64,000 bases of DNA. It comes from Sphingomonas sp. ERG5. Its GTDB lineage: Bacteria > Pseudomonadota > Alphaproteobacteria > Sphingomonadales > Sphingomonadaceae. Location: positions 248,001 to 312,000 of the forward strand of contig NZ_JSXI01000024.1 of assembly GCF_000803065.1 (NCBI RefSeq), read 5' to 3'. Position 1 is the stretch's first letter. Each line of letters opens with the position of its first letter. The position numbers were made by a program, and so were the translations under genes. Under the pieces are notes generated by a model. That model saw only the letters and a program-made list of their open reading frames with translations, was not told the DNA's origin and ran no database searches. Below are positions 56,569-64,000 of this stretch, piece after piece.

Positions 56569-56653
56569 CGTCATTCCCGCGAACGCGGGAATCCCGCTAC
56601 CTTGCCCCGCACTCAGAAGAAGAAGCGGGATCCCCGCTTTCGCGGGGATGACG
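56569..56653. repeat. Sphingomonad-type dispersed inverted repeat
   Basis: CGTCATTCCCGCGAACGCGG (start of 56569-56597) and CCGCTTTCGCGGGGATGACG (end of 56625-56653) form a long inverted repeat around a 27-base loop, and each arm is itself palindromic. Similar repeats occur between many genes in sphingomonads. Here it follows the emrB stop and precedes the GFA gene end. Confidence 0.7.
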
Positions 56654-56776
56654 TGGAATAATATCCTCCCCCGGCCACGATTCAACCATGGCCCGAGATC
56701 AAGCATGTCATCCCTCGCCAGCCCCGAACCGGCGCGCTCTTTCTCACTGTCGGAACCAGCATGCAGCGCGGCGAGC

Positions 56777-57214
56777 TCAGCCCAGCATCGTCGCGATGAA
56801 CTCCGCGATCGGCGGCGTTTCCTCGAAGGTCAGCATGTCGTCGGCGATCACCACCCAGGGCTGTTTGCGCTTGACCCACATATGCAGGCGCGGGCTCTGC
56901 TGATGGCTCTCGTCCAGCGTTCCGGCGCGCAGCACCACAAGCCCCGGCCGCGCGCTGTTGGTGTTGAAGATGCGGGTGTGACAAATGCCGCACAGGCGCT
57001 GATGCGATTCATGCCCGCTCGGATTGATGAAACGATATTCGACCACTGGCCCGGTGACGCTGATCGCGCCTTCCGGCAACAGCGCGCTCTGGCTGAACGC
57101 GCTCCCCGCCCAGCTCTGGCAGGTCAGGCAATGACAGCAATACATCGCCGGCGCCTGCTCGAGCGCCAGCAGGTAGCGGACAGCGCCGCAATGACATCCA
57201 CCCTCCACCGTCAT
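56777..57214 (-). CDS. GFA family protein (second copy)
   Basis: A 145-residue GFA-superfamily protein. Zinc motif cysteines are in VEGGCHCGAVRY, CCHCLTCQSWAGSA and LCGICHTRIFNTNS. The start at ATG 57214 has GGGACGAG upstream; longer starts add an arginine-rich leader shared with the neighbouring membrane protein gene. It lies 22 bases downstream of the YjdF-like gene on the same strand. The last 25 residues (ADDMLTFEETPPIAEFIATM) are typical of GFA proteins. Substrate unknown. Confidence 0.9.
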   Translation of the reverse strand: MTVEGGCHCGAVRYLLALEQAPAMYCCHCLTCQSWAGSAFSQSALLPEGAISVTGPVVEYRFINPSGHESHQRLCGICHTRIFNTNSARPGLVVLRAGTLDESHQQSPRLHMWVKRKQPWVVIADDMLTFEETPPIAEFIATMLG

Positions 57215-57236
57215 CTCGTCCCGCCCTCTCCTGTCG

Positions 57237-57890
57237 TCACCGCCCTGCTTGTTTGCCCGGCTCGGCGCGCCATTGCCAGACCATCGCCAGGACCGAACCA
57301 AATAGCGCGATCGCCATATCCTTCTGAGCGTCCCACATATCGCCCTGCTGGCCATTATATTCGTTGGCGAGATTGGATGCGACGACAATGGTCAGCAACC
57401 ATTCGAAAATCTCGTATAACGCACTGACCGCGCCGACGAACAGGAATGCATTCCACAGCGCCGCCCGCCAGCGCGCGCCGGTATAGCGCCAGCTCACTTC
57501 GGCATAGAGCGGGACAGCGCAGACGCCGAACGTCAGATGCACCAGCCGGTCGAAATTGTTGCGCGTCATCCCGAACGCGTCGCTGACACTATGCCCGGTC
57601 AGTGCCATCGACCAGCGATCATAAGGGACGTTCGAATAGGCGTACCGGCCGGCCAAGGTGTGCAGCAGGAAGAATGCGACCACGGCCAGCACCGCACGGT
57701 TGGACAGCGGCCAGCGCGACAGCAGCATCGGCGCGGCAAGGATCAGCACCACGGTCGGAATGTGCTGCAGCGGCGCGATCCCCGGATAGGGCTGGCTGAT
57801 ATTCGCCAGCACGACCGCCGCCGCCAACACCAGCACCATGCGAAGCTGTGGTCGCGGCAACGACCGCCAGCGCGTCACATAGCCCGGCAA
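57237..57890 (-). CDS. YjdF-like inner membrane protein (DUF2238)
   Basis: A 217-residue protein with several predicted membrane helices (LRMVLVLAAAVVLANISQPY and others). Conserved DUF2238 segments are VPYDRW, RNNFDRLVHLTFGVC, SALYEIFEWL and QQGDMWDAQKDMAIALFG. The function is unknown. It is three bases downstream of asd on the same strand and upstream of the GFA gene, so the three may form an operon: asd, yjdF-like, gfa. Confidence 0.85.
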   Translation of the reverse strand: MPGYVTRWRSLPRPQLRMVLVLAAAVVLANISQPYPGIAPLQHIPTVVLILAAPMLLSRWPLSNRAVLAVVAFFLLHTLAGRYAYSNVPYDRWSMALTGHSVSDAFGMTRNNFDRLVHLTFGVCAVPLYAEVSWRYTGARWRAALWNAFLFVGAVSALYEIFEWLLTIVVASNLANEYNGQQGDMWDAQKDMAIALFGSVLAMVWQWRAEPGKQAGR

Positions 57891-57892
57891 TA

Positions 57893-58921
57893 TCAGGCCG
57901 CCTTTTTCAGATGCCGCCGGCCAAGGAGTTCAGCGATCTGCACCGCGTTGAGTGCCGCCCCTTTGCGCAGATTGTCGCTCACGCACCACAGGGTCAGGCC
58001 GTTCTCGACAGTGGAATCCTCACGCACCCGGCTGACGAAGGTGGCGAATTCGCCGACGCACTCGATCGGCGTGATATAGCCGCCATCTTCGCGCTTATCG
58101 ATCAGCATCACACCCGGCGCCTCGCGCAGGATCGACTGCGCCTGCTCGGCCGAAATCTCGTCCTCGAACTCGATATTGATCGCTTCGCTATGCCCGACGA
58201 ACACCGGCACGCGCACGCACGTCGCGACCAGCTTGATCTTCGGGTCGAGGATCTTCTTGGTCTCGACCACCATCTTCCACTCCTCCTTGGTCGACCCGTC
58301 GTCGAGGAAGCTGTCGATGTGCGGGATCACGTTGAACGCGATCTGCTTGGTGAATTTATGCGGCTCTGCCGGATCGCCGACGAAGATGTTGCGGCTTTGC
58401 TCGAACAGCTCGTCCATGCCCTGCTTGCCCGCGCCCGACACCGACTGATAGGTCGCGACGACGACGCGCTTGATCTTCGCCACGTCGTGCAGCGGCTTCA
58501 GCACCACGACCATCTGCGCGGTCGAGCAATTCGGGTTGGCGATGATGTTCTTGGCGCGGAAGCCATCGATCGCTTCCGGATTCACTTCGGGCACGATCAG
58601 CGGCACGTCCGGGTCCATGCGATAGAGCGACGAATTGTCGATCACCGTGCAGCCGGCCCTGGCGGCAATCGGCGCATAGATGGCGGTCGCTTCGGACCCG
58701 ATTGCGAACAAGGCCATGTCCCAGCCGTTCCAGTCGAAATGCTCGATATTCTGGACCTTGAACTGTTTGCCGGTGTCGCCGTAATCGACCATCAGTCCCT
58801 GACTGCGCGACGACGCCACAACGGCGATCTCGTCCGCCGGAAACTCGCGCTCCGCAAGGATGTTGAGCATTTCGCGCCCGACATTCCCCGTCGCGCCTGC
58901 GACCACGACCCGATACCCCAT
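57893..58921 (-). CDS. asd: Aspartate-semialdehyde dehydrogenase
   Basis: A 342-residue Asd, which reduces aspartyl phosphate to aspartate semialdehyde for lysine, threonine, methionine and diaminopimelate synthesis. Motifs are the NADP-binding GATGNVGREML, the catalytic Cys in IIANPNCSTAQMVVVLKPL, VATYQSVSGAGKQGMDELFE, and RVPVFVGHSEAINIEFE with the active-site His. The start is ATG 58921 (MGYRVV), with GGAG six bases upstream; another ATG immediately before it is equally possible. Length is standard. Confidence 0.96.
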   Translation of the reverse strand: MGYRVVVAGATGNVGREMLNILAEREFPADEIAVVASSRSQGLMVDYGDTGKQFKVQNIEHFDWNGWDMALFAIGSEATAIYAPIAARAGCTVIDNSSLYRMDPDVPLIVPEVNPEAIDGFRAKNIIANPNCSTAQMVVVLKPLHDVAKIKRVVVATYQSVSGAGKQGMDELFEQSRNIFVGDPAEPHKFTKQIAFNVIPHIDSFLDDGSTKEEWKMVVETKKILDPKIKLVATCVRVPVFVGHSEAINIEFEDEISAEQAQSILREAPGVMLIDKREDGGYITPIECVGEFATFVSRVREDSTVENGLTLWCVSDNLRKGAALNAVQIAELLGRRHLKKAA

Positions 58922-59018
58922 CATCAACTCCAGTTCCGAAAGTTGCGCCGCCGGTACGCCCCGCGCGCCGCACACGCAAGCAAGCGCTGCTTGCCCGCGC
59001 CTCAAACCGGCTTGTGCC

Positions 59019-61277
59019 CTATTTGGCCGGCTTGTTCTTAACCTCGCGATCGAGGAAATTCAGGATCGTCGTCCAGACATGAATGTCGCGCCCCGCGCTA
59101 TGCGTCTTGCCGGGATAGAGCATCATTTCGAACGGGACATTCTCCGCCTGCATCCTGGCAGCGAATGCCGTGGTGTTGTCGAGCACGACATTGTCGTCGG
59201 CCATGCCGTGAATGACCATCAGCGGATCGGCGATCTTCACCGCATCGTCGATCGCGTCGGCAGTGGCATAGGCTTTGGCGTCCTTCCGCGGATCGCCCAT
59301 ATAACGTTCGGTATAATGGGTGTCGTACAATTCCCATTTGGTCACCGGAGCGCCCGAAACGCCCGCCGCATAGACGCCGGGGTTCGCCTCGAGCATCTTC
59401 AGTGTCATATATCCGCCATAGGACCAGCCATATGTCGCGATCCTGCTCGCATCGACAAAGGGCTGCTGCTTGAGCCACTGCGCGCCGGTCAGCTGGTCCT
59501 CGACCTCGACCGAACCCATCGCGCGGAAGATATGGTCCTCGAACGCGGTGCCGCGATTGGCCGAGCCGCGATTGTCGAGCATGAACACGATCCAGCCCTG
59601 CGACACCAGATATTGATGCAGCGCGCTGCCCCATTTGCGGCTGACGGTCTGCGCATGCGGACCGCCATAATGTTCGAAGAATACAGGGTATTTCCGGCCC
59701 GGCTCGATCACCGGCGTCAGCATCTGATACTGCAGCGTCGTGCCGTCCGCCGCCGTCAATTCCCCATAGATCGGCGTACGGTGACTTTGCACGAACGGGA
59801 AATAGGGATGGCCGGGCTGCAGCGCATTCTCATTAACCCATGACAGCCGCAAACCCGCTGCATCGGCGAGATAGATCTGGGCCGGCTGGGTCGGGCTGGA
59901 GCGCGAGACGATGATCCGCGACGCCGACGCATCCATCGTCGCCTCGTTCCACCAGCCCGGACTGGTCCGTCGCGTCACGACATCGGGATGCGCAATATCA
60001 ACCGAATAGAGCTGCTGTTCGAGCACCCCATCCTTGTTGCCGGTAAAAAAGATCCGCCCCTTCGCTTCGTCGACCCCGACCATGCCGGTAACCACCCACA
60101 GCCCCTTGGTCAGTTGAGTCCATTTGCCATTCCTGAAATGATAGAGATGGGCATAACCGTCGCGCTCCGACGTCCAGATGATGCTCCCGTCCCGCAGCGC
60201 ACGATAGCCGTCGTTGAGATTGATCCAGCTCTTCGGGCCCGATCTTTCACTGAACAATATCGTCGATTTTCCCGTCGCGGGATCGACTTTCAGCATATCG
60301 AGCACGGTCTGGTCGCGGTTCTCACGCTGGACGAGCAGCGACCGCCCATCGGGCGTCCAGTCGACACGCGCGAGATAGATGTCGGTTTCGGCGCCGAGAT
60401 CGACCTTCACGCGCCCCGATCCGTCGGCATTCATCACATGCAACTCGGCCAGCACGTTGGGCGTGCCCGCCGCGGGGTAGCGCTGATCATACACTCTGGT
60501 GCCATTCGCGCCGATCGCCGCTCGCGTGACCACCCCGACCGGCGCTTCGTCGAATTTCTCGACCGCGAGGCGCTTGTCGTCCGGCGACCACCAGTAGCCG
60601 GTCTTGCGGCCGATTTCCTCCTGGGAGACGAACTCCGCCTCCCCCCAATGCACCGTCCCCGCACCATCATTGGTCAACGCGATTGCTCTGCCGTTCGCCG
60701 AGCCGCCCAGCGGCTGTACATACAGATTCTGGTCGCGCACGAAGCCGACGAAACCACCCCGCGGGCTGATCGTCGGATTCAACTCGCCACCCTTGGTCTC
60801 GGTCAGGCGCGAGACTTTACCGTCGAGCCCGGCGAGATAGAGATCGCCATCGAGCGGCACGAGGATCGACTTGCCGTCCGGCGACCATTCATAGGCGACG
60901 ATCCCCTTGGCACTGCCGATGCGGGCGCGTTCGCGTTGCATCTTCTCGGCCTCGGACAGTTCCGCGCCGGTGCCGAGCTTCTTCGAATCGACCAGCATCC
61001 ACTCCTTGTGGGTCCGCGTATCGAGCGCCCACAGATCGAGCCGATCCTTCTCCTCGGCACGCGGGCGAAGCGAGGTCAGCAAGGAGCCATCGGGCGACAG
61101 CTTGAGCTTGCGCGGCTGCGAACCCGCAAGGTCGGGCGATGCAAAGACGCGCTCCAGGGTCAGCTTTTGCGCGGTGGCGACCTCGGTCGCGACGGGGGCT
61201 GCGGGCTCAGCAGCCATGACAGGGATAGCCGTCGCGGCGAGCAGAATGCCCGCGAGCGTCCAAGATTTCGGCATCAT
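59019..61277 (-). CDS. S9 family peptidase, DPP IV-like
   Basis: A 752-residue exported serine peptidase. Signal peptide SWTLAGILLAATAIPVMAAE follows the start at 61277 (or the adjacent ATG at 61274, with GGAG upstream). The N-terminal half is a DPPIV-type beta-propeller. The C-terminal alpha/beta-hydrolase part has the nucleophile in TYGWSYGGYMTLKML (about residue 617), the Asp in LMVIHGMADDNVVLD, and the His in YPGKTHSAG. It should release dipeptides or oligopeptides in the periplasm. It lies 97 bases upstream of asd on the same strand and downstream of the DUF418 gene. Confidence 0.94.
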   Translation of the reverse strand: MMPKSWTLAGILLAATAIPVMAAEPAAPVATEVATAQKLTLERVFASPDLAGSQPRKLKLSPDGSLLTSLRPRAEEKDRLDLWALDTRTHKEWMLVDSKKLGTGAELSEAEKMQRERARIGSAKGIVAYEWSPDGKSILVPLDGDLYLAGLDGKVSRLTETKGGELNPTISPRGGFVGFVRDQNLYVQPLGGSANGRAIALTNDGAGTVHWGEAEFVSQEEIGRKTGYWWSPDDKRLAVEKFDEAPVGVVTRAAIGANGTRVYDQRYPAAGTPNVLAELHVMNADGSGRVKVDLGAETDIYLARVDWTPDGRSLLVQRENRDQTVLDMLKVDPATGKSTILFSERSGPKSWINLNDGYRALRDGSIIWTSERDGYAHLYHFRNGKWTQLTKGLWVVTGMVGVDEAKGRIFFTGNKDGVLEQQLYSVDIAHPDVVTRRTSPGWWNEATMDASASRIIVSRSSPTQPAQIYLADAAGLRLSWVNENALQPGHPYFPFVQSHRTPIYGELTAADGTTLQYQMLTPVIEPGRKYPVFFEHYGGPHAQTVSRKWGSALHQYLVSQGWIVFMLDNRGSANRGTAFEDHIFRAMGSVEVEDQLTGAQWLKQQPFVDASRIATYGWSYGGYMTLKMLEANPGVYAAGVSGAPVTKWELYDTHYTERYMGDPRKDAKAYATADAIDDAVKIADPLMVIHGMADDNVVLDNTTAFAARMQAENVPFEMMLYPGKTHSAGRDIHVWTTILNFLDREVKNKPAK

Positions 61278-61467
61278 CCATCTCCAGTCCCGACTTGTCT
61301 GCGCCGGCACCGATGGCGGCGGATGCGGCGTTATTACGGGCGGCGGGGAAGACGTAAAGTGGCCAGCGAAGATCAATGCCATGGCGGGCGGCAAGCGCAT
61401 GGAGTTGCGCCGCAAATGGCTATGCGAAGGGCCGCCCGCGCCGGCTGATCCATCAGGCGATCGCCGG

Positions 61468-62883
61468 CTACCCGCGCGGTTGGCGGCGTAGCGGCAGCAC
61501 GCGCCAGGAAATGATCGACCGCCACGCCCATTCGACCGGCGCGATGGCATAGTGGTGCAGATACCAATTGGCCGCCCAGAGCAGCACGGCGTTCACCGCC
61601 AGCGCGGTCAGCATCAGTGCCATCCAGCCTTGCTTTCCATACAAGCCCAACGCGAACGGCGGATAAAGCACCCATAGGCAAATCAGCGTCTGCAGGATGT
61701 AGATCGTCAACGCCGTCCGCCCCGCCGCCTCGAACGGCCTGAGCAATTTCGTACCGCTCGCGGTCCCGAGCAGCACATGGATCAACCCGATATGACCCAG
61801 CGTCGTCGCCAGCCGGGTCACTTCGCTGGCGGCGATAATCACGTGCGGGAAATCATCGAACTGGATCGTCCAATACGCCGCGATCGCGCGGCCGGTCAGG
61901 CCGATGGCGTAGGCGACCAGCATGGTCACCATGTAGAAGCGACGTGACCTCTGCCCCTGGATGATTCCCCATTTGAACAATGCGGCACCGATCAGCATCG
62001 TGCCCGCCGCTTCCCAGACGAACCCCGGCTCCACGAAACTGCCCTGACCGACCTCGTCGGCCCCTCCCAACAAGAAGTACACCGTGCCCCAGGCGTTGGT
62101 CGCCCAACTCAGGAATGTCCCCGTCGCATCGGTACGCCTTTTGTCCTCGATCGCAACGCGCGCACGCTCATCCGCCTTGCTCTTCGCCACGGCGGCATCG
62201 TTACTTTCCTGCGTGGCGATCTTCTTCCTTTGCTCGGCCGTCAGCGGCTGCCCGGCATCGCGCCGGCTCTCCAACTGGGCGACTTCCGCCCGTAATTGCT
62301 GCGCCTCGAGCTGACCAAGAGTCCCGAAAAAGAGCAGCCCGATCGCCATGGTCAGCCCGAACCCCAATAATGCGCCCGGCCCCAGCCGGCGGAACAGGAA
62401 AGCGACCATCGCGGCAATGCCATAGGTATGGAGAATATCTCCCGGCCAGAGCAGGATGAAGATGTGCACCAGGCCGAACAGGAACAGCACGGCATTGCGA
62501 AGATAATAGCTGCGCATCACCGCGCCGTCGCCGAACAAGGCGCGCACGGCTGTGCGAAAGACACCTTCGGACCCGTCGGGAGCCGGGTCGAGCGCGCGCG
62601 CGGCGCGGTCGGTCAGGATCACCATGCCGACCCCGAACAGCATTTCCAGCAGGCAGCGTGCCGTCCCGTCGGCGAAGATTTCACGCAGCCACCAGGCGAC
62701 CTGATCGGCGCTGCTCCAGCCGAGATGCCGGACATCGCCAAACGATGCCCAAAGCGACCCGCCCATATCGTTGATGTTCATGAACAGGATGCCGAGGATC
62801 GCGACCCCACGCAGGATGTCGAGGCTCGCGACGCGCGGCGCGCCATCCGGTTCGGCGACGGTGGTCATCGTTGTCTCGCTCAT
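61468..62883 (-). CDS. DUF418 family membrane protein (YeiB-like)
   Basis: A 471-residue polytopic membrane protein. The N-terminal ASLDILRGVAILGILFMNIN matches YeiB/DUF418 proteins, and the C-terminal half (AAGRTALTIYILQTLICLW, then APVEWAWRSIISW) is also typical. A charged insertion of about 75 residues (QLEAQQLRAEVAQLESRRDA onward to VAIEDKRRTDATG) between helices is unusual and could form a soluble coiled coil. The start at ATG 62883 follows GGGGGAAATCG. Function is unknown for the family; transport or acyl modification are proposed. Confidence 0.86.
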   Translation of the reverse strand: MSETTMTTVAEPDGAPRVASLDILRGVAILGILFMNINDMGGSLWASFGDVRHLGWSSADQVAWWLREIFADGTARCLLEMLFGVGMVILTDRAARALDPAPDGSEGVFRTAVRALFGDGAVMRSYYLRNAVLFLFGLVHIFILLWPGDILHTYGIAAMVAFLFRRLGPGALLGFGLTMAIGLLFFGTLGQLEAQQLRAEVAQLESRRDAGQPLTAEQRKKIATQESNDAAVAKSKADERARVAIEDKRRTDATGTFLSWATNAWGTVYFLLGGADEVGQGSFVEPGFVWEAAGTMLIGAALFKWGIIQGQRSRRFYMVTMLVAYAIGLTGRAIAAYWTIQFDDFPHVIIAASEVTRLATTLGHIGLIHVLLGTASGTKLLRPFEAAGRTALTIYILQTLICLWVLYPPFALGLYGKQGWMALMLTALAVNAVLLWAANWYLHHYAIAPVEWAWRSIISWRVLPLRRQPRG

Positions 62884-62998
62884 CGATTTCCCCCGCCACA
62901 TTCGCTGGTCGGATAGGCCATGCCGATGGTGTATTGCAATTATGGAGCGGCATTGCCCACGAGGTTTGAAACCCGCGCCGCCCACGTTAAGGTCGGCG

Positions 62999-63133
62999 AT
63001 GGACTATCCCGAAGAACCCGAAAACCGCACCTGGATCGATACGGTGAAGGAGAAATCGATCTACGGTTTCGGCATCCTCTTCCTGTTCACCTGGTTCGCG
63101 CTGCTTTATTTCATGTTCCACGACGTGATGTAG
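62999..63133 (+). CDS. Small single-span membrane protein, 44 residues
   Basis: A 44-residue protein beginning MDYPEEPENRTWIDTVKEKS, then a transmembrane helix (IYGFGILFLFTWFALLYFMF) and a short tail HDVM. The start is ATG 62999, with AAGGTCGGCG upstream. It stands between the divergent DUF418 gene and the convergent tag gene. No family is recognised; a clear TM helix after an acidic, charged N-terminus supports a genuine micro-protein. Confidence 0.6.
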   Translation: MDYPEEPENRTWIDTVKEKSIYGFGILFLFTWFALLYFMFHDVM

Positions 63134-63151
63134 CCGCGGCAAGCCCGCTCA

Positions 63152-63700
63152 TCAGCCGTGTCGGCGAAAGCAATCGGCGATATGATCGTCGGCGATACCG
63201 ACCGCCTGCATCCAGGCATAGACGATCACTGGCCCGACGAATTTGAAACCGCGCTTCTTGAGCGCTCTGGACATGTCCTCCGACAACGGCGTCTTGACTG
63301 GCACGTGCGCACCGTCGCCAACGATGGGTTCGCCGCCGGCCATGCCCCAGACGAATTCGGAAAAATCCTCGCCCACCTCGCGCATCGCCAGATAGGCGCG
63401 CGCATTGCCGATCGTCGCGACGATCTTGGCGCGCGAGCGGATGATACGGAGATCAAGCATGAGGCGCTCGATATCCGCCTCATCGAACCGCGCGACCACC
63501 GCAGGGTCAAAGCCCTGGAACAGTTCGCGAAATGCGTCGCGCTTGCGCAGGATGATGCTCCACGAAAGCCCCGCTTGGAACCCGTCGAGCATCAGCTTCT
63601 CCCACAATGCCCGGCTGTCGCGTTCCGGGACGCCCCATTCCTCATCATGATAGGCGCGCATCATCGGGTCGTTACCGGCCCAGGGGCAGCGATGAATCAT
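63152..63700 (-). CDS. tag: DNA-3-methyladenine glycosylase I
   Basis: A 182-residue Tag, which removes 3-methyladenine from DNA in the first step of base excision repair. Signatures are IHRCPWAGNDPMMRAYHDEE (Cys and His zinc ligands) at the start, then FQAGLSWSIILRKRDAFREL, and the C-terminal DDHIADCFRRH with the remaining ligands. The start at ATG 63700 is conserved; an in-frame start at 63772 would add an unsupported leader. It is divergent from the partial gene at 63791. Confidence 0.95.
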   Translation of the reverse strand: MIHRCPWAGNDPMMRAYHDEEWGVPERDSRALWEKLMLDGFQAGLSWSIILRKRDAFRELFQGFDPAVVARFDEADIERLMLDLRIIRSRAKIVATIGNARAYLAMREVGEDFSEFVWGMAGGEPIVGDGAHVPVKTPLSEDMSRALKKRGFKFVGPVIVYAWMQAVGIADDHIADCFRRHG

Positions 63701-63790
63701 GGGCGATCCTGACCGGGTTAGGAGTGGTGTGGCTTGACGACTGCCCTTACTGAGCCGAGCAACACCCAGCAATATTGACGAGGAAAGTCC

Positions 63791-64000
63791 GTGACGTCGT
63801 GGTTCCGACGCGAAGCGCTGTCAGCCATATCGCCCGCCCTCCTCATGTTGATGGGCGCGACGGCGACTGCGCTGGCCTATTGGCCCGGATTGATGACGTG
63901 GGACGCGATCCGCCAATATGATCAGGCGACGAGCGGCGCGTTCGACGATTGGCATCCGCCGGCCATGGAATGGTTATGGCGACAACTCGTGCCGATTCAT
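63791..64000 (+). CDS. Membrane protein, start only (3' partial)
   Basis: Seventy codons are visible, starting at GTG 63791, with GAGGAAA upstream. The product opens MTSWFRREALSAISPALLML, continues with a hydrophobic helix (LMLMGATATALAYWPGLMT), then the motif WDAIRQYDQATSGAFDDWHP leading to PPAMEWLWRQLVP. This D-W-H-P-P type loop after the first membrane helix is typical of polytopic glycosyltransferase-like membrane proteins. The gene runs past the end of the window, so a family call is only tentative. Confidence 0.6.
   Translation, partial: MTSWFRREALSAISPALLMLMGATATALAYWPGLMTWDAIRQYDQATSGAFDDWHPPAMEWLWRQLVPIH

Overview
The window is a chromosomal segment from a high-GC alphaproteobacterium, almost certainly a sphingomonad (Sphingomonadales). 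This is inferred from the two large TonB-dependent receptors flanking a TPR-sulfotransferase, the divL-tsaE-amgK-murU-addB-addA-trxA gene order, a CC0125/CC1285-type lipoprotein, and two kinds of dispersed intergenic inverted repeats that I recognise from sphingomonad genomes. No rRNA, tRNA, CRISPR array, insertion sequence or phage gene was seen. Most of the window is ordinary housekeeping and accessory chromosome with short intergenic gaps.

Layout. 1-5.7 kb: the 3' end of a TPR cytochrome c biogenesis gene (ccmI-like), a small unknown gene, a divergent pair of citrate synthase-like genes (one with an N-terminal helix-turn-helix), and a DUF885 exported protein. 5.7-14.9 kb: a CHASE2 adenylate/guanylate cyclase, a lipoprotein, secA, small exported proteins with TonB C-terminal-like folds, and a polyphosphate kinase 2. 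14.9-21.3 kb: a repeat-rich intergenic region, a CorA/ZntB transporter, a PiT phosphate transporter, argJ, two glutathione S-transferases and a frameshifted SEC-C mini-gene. 21.3-33.1 kb: a long minus-strand gene train divL, a ccdA-like orphan, tsaE, amgK, murU, addB, addA and trxA. It joins cell-cycle signalling, tRNA modification, cell-wall recycling and recombinational repair, and a nested palindrome sits at the murU/addB junction.

33.2-41.5 kb: a TonB receptor, a TPR-sulfotransferase and a second, convergent TonB receptor; the first receptor looks visibly less GC-rich than its neighbours. 41.7-49.8 kb: ahcY with a clear operator-like palindrome, a divergent SF2 helicase with membrane segments, a YqgE protein, a peroxiredoxin, two small Ala-rich membrane proteins and AMP nucleosidase. 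49.9-50.2 kb: an AT-richer intergenic region holding repeated GCTGTTAT motifs and a perfect 26-bp palindrome. 50.2-56.5 kb: an M2 metallopeptidase, an alpha/beta hydrolase, a GFA protein, and a marR-emrA-emrB efflux operon with an operator-like palindrome. 56.6-64 kb: a second GFA protein, a YjdF-like membrane protein, asd, an S9 peptidase, a DUF418 membrane protein, a 44-residue membrane protein, the glycosylase gene tag, and the start of a membrane protein cut by the window end.

The observations I rate highest are the degenerate (Tyr for His) kinase DivL with a truncated CcdA-like antitoxin in its operon, three intergenic repeat/palindrome structures (about 15.1, 28.2 and 50.0 kb), and the SF2 helicase carrying a membrane domain.
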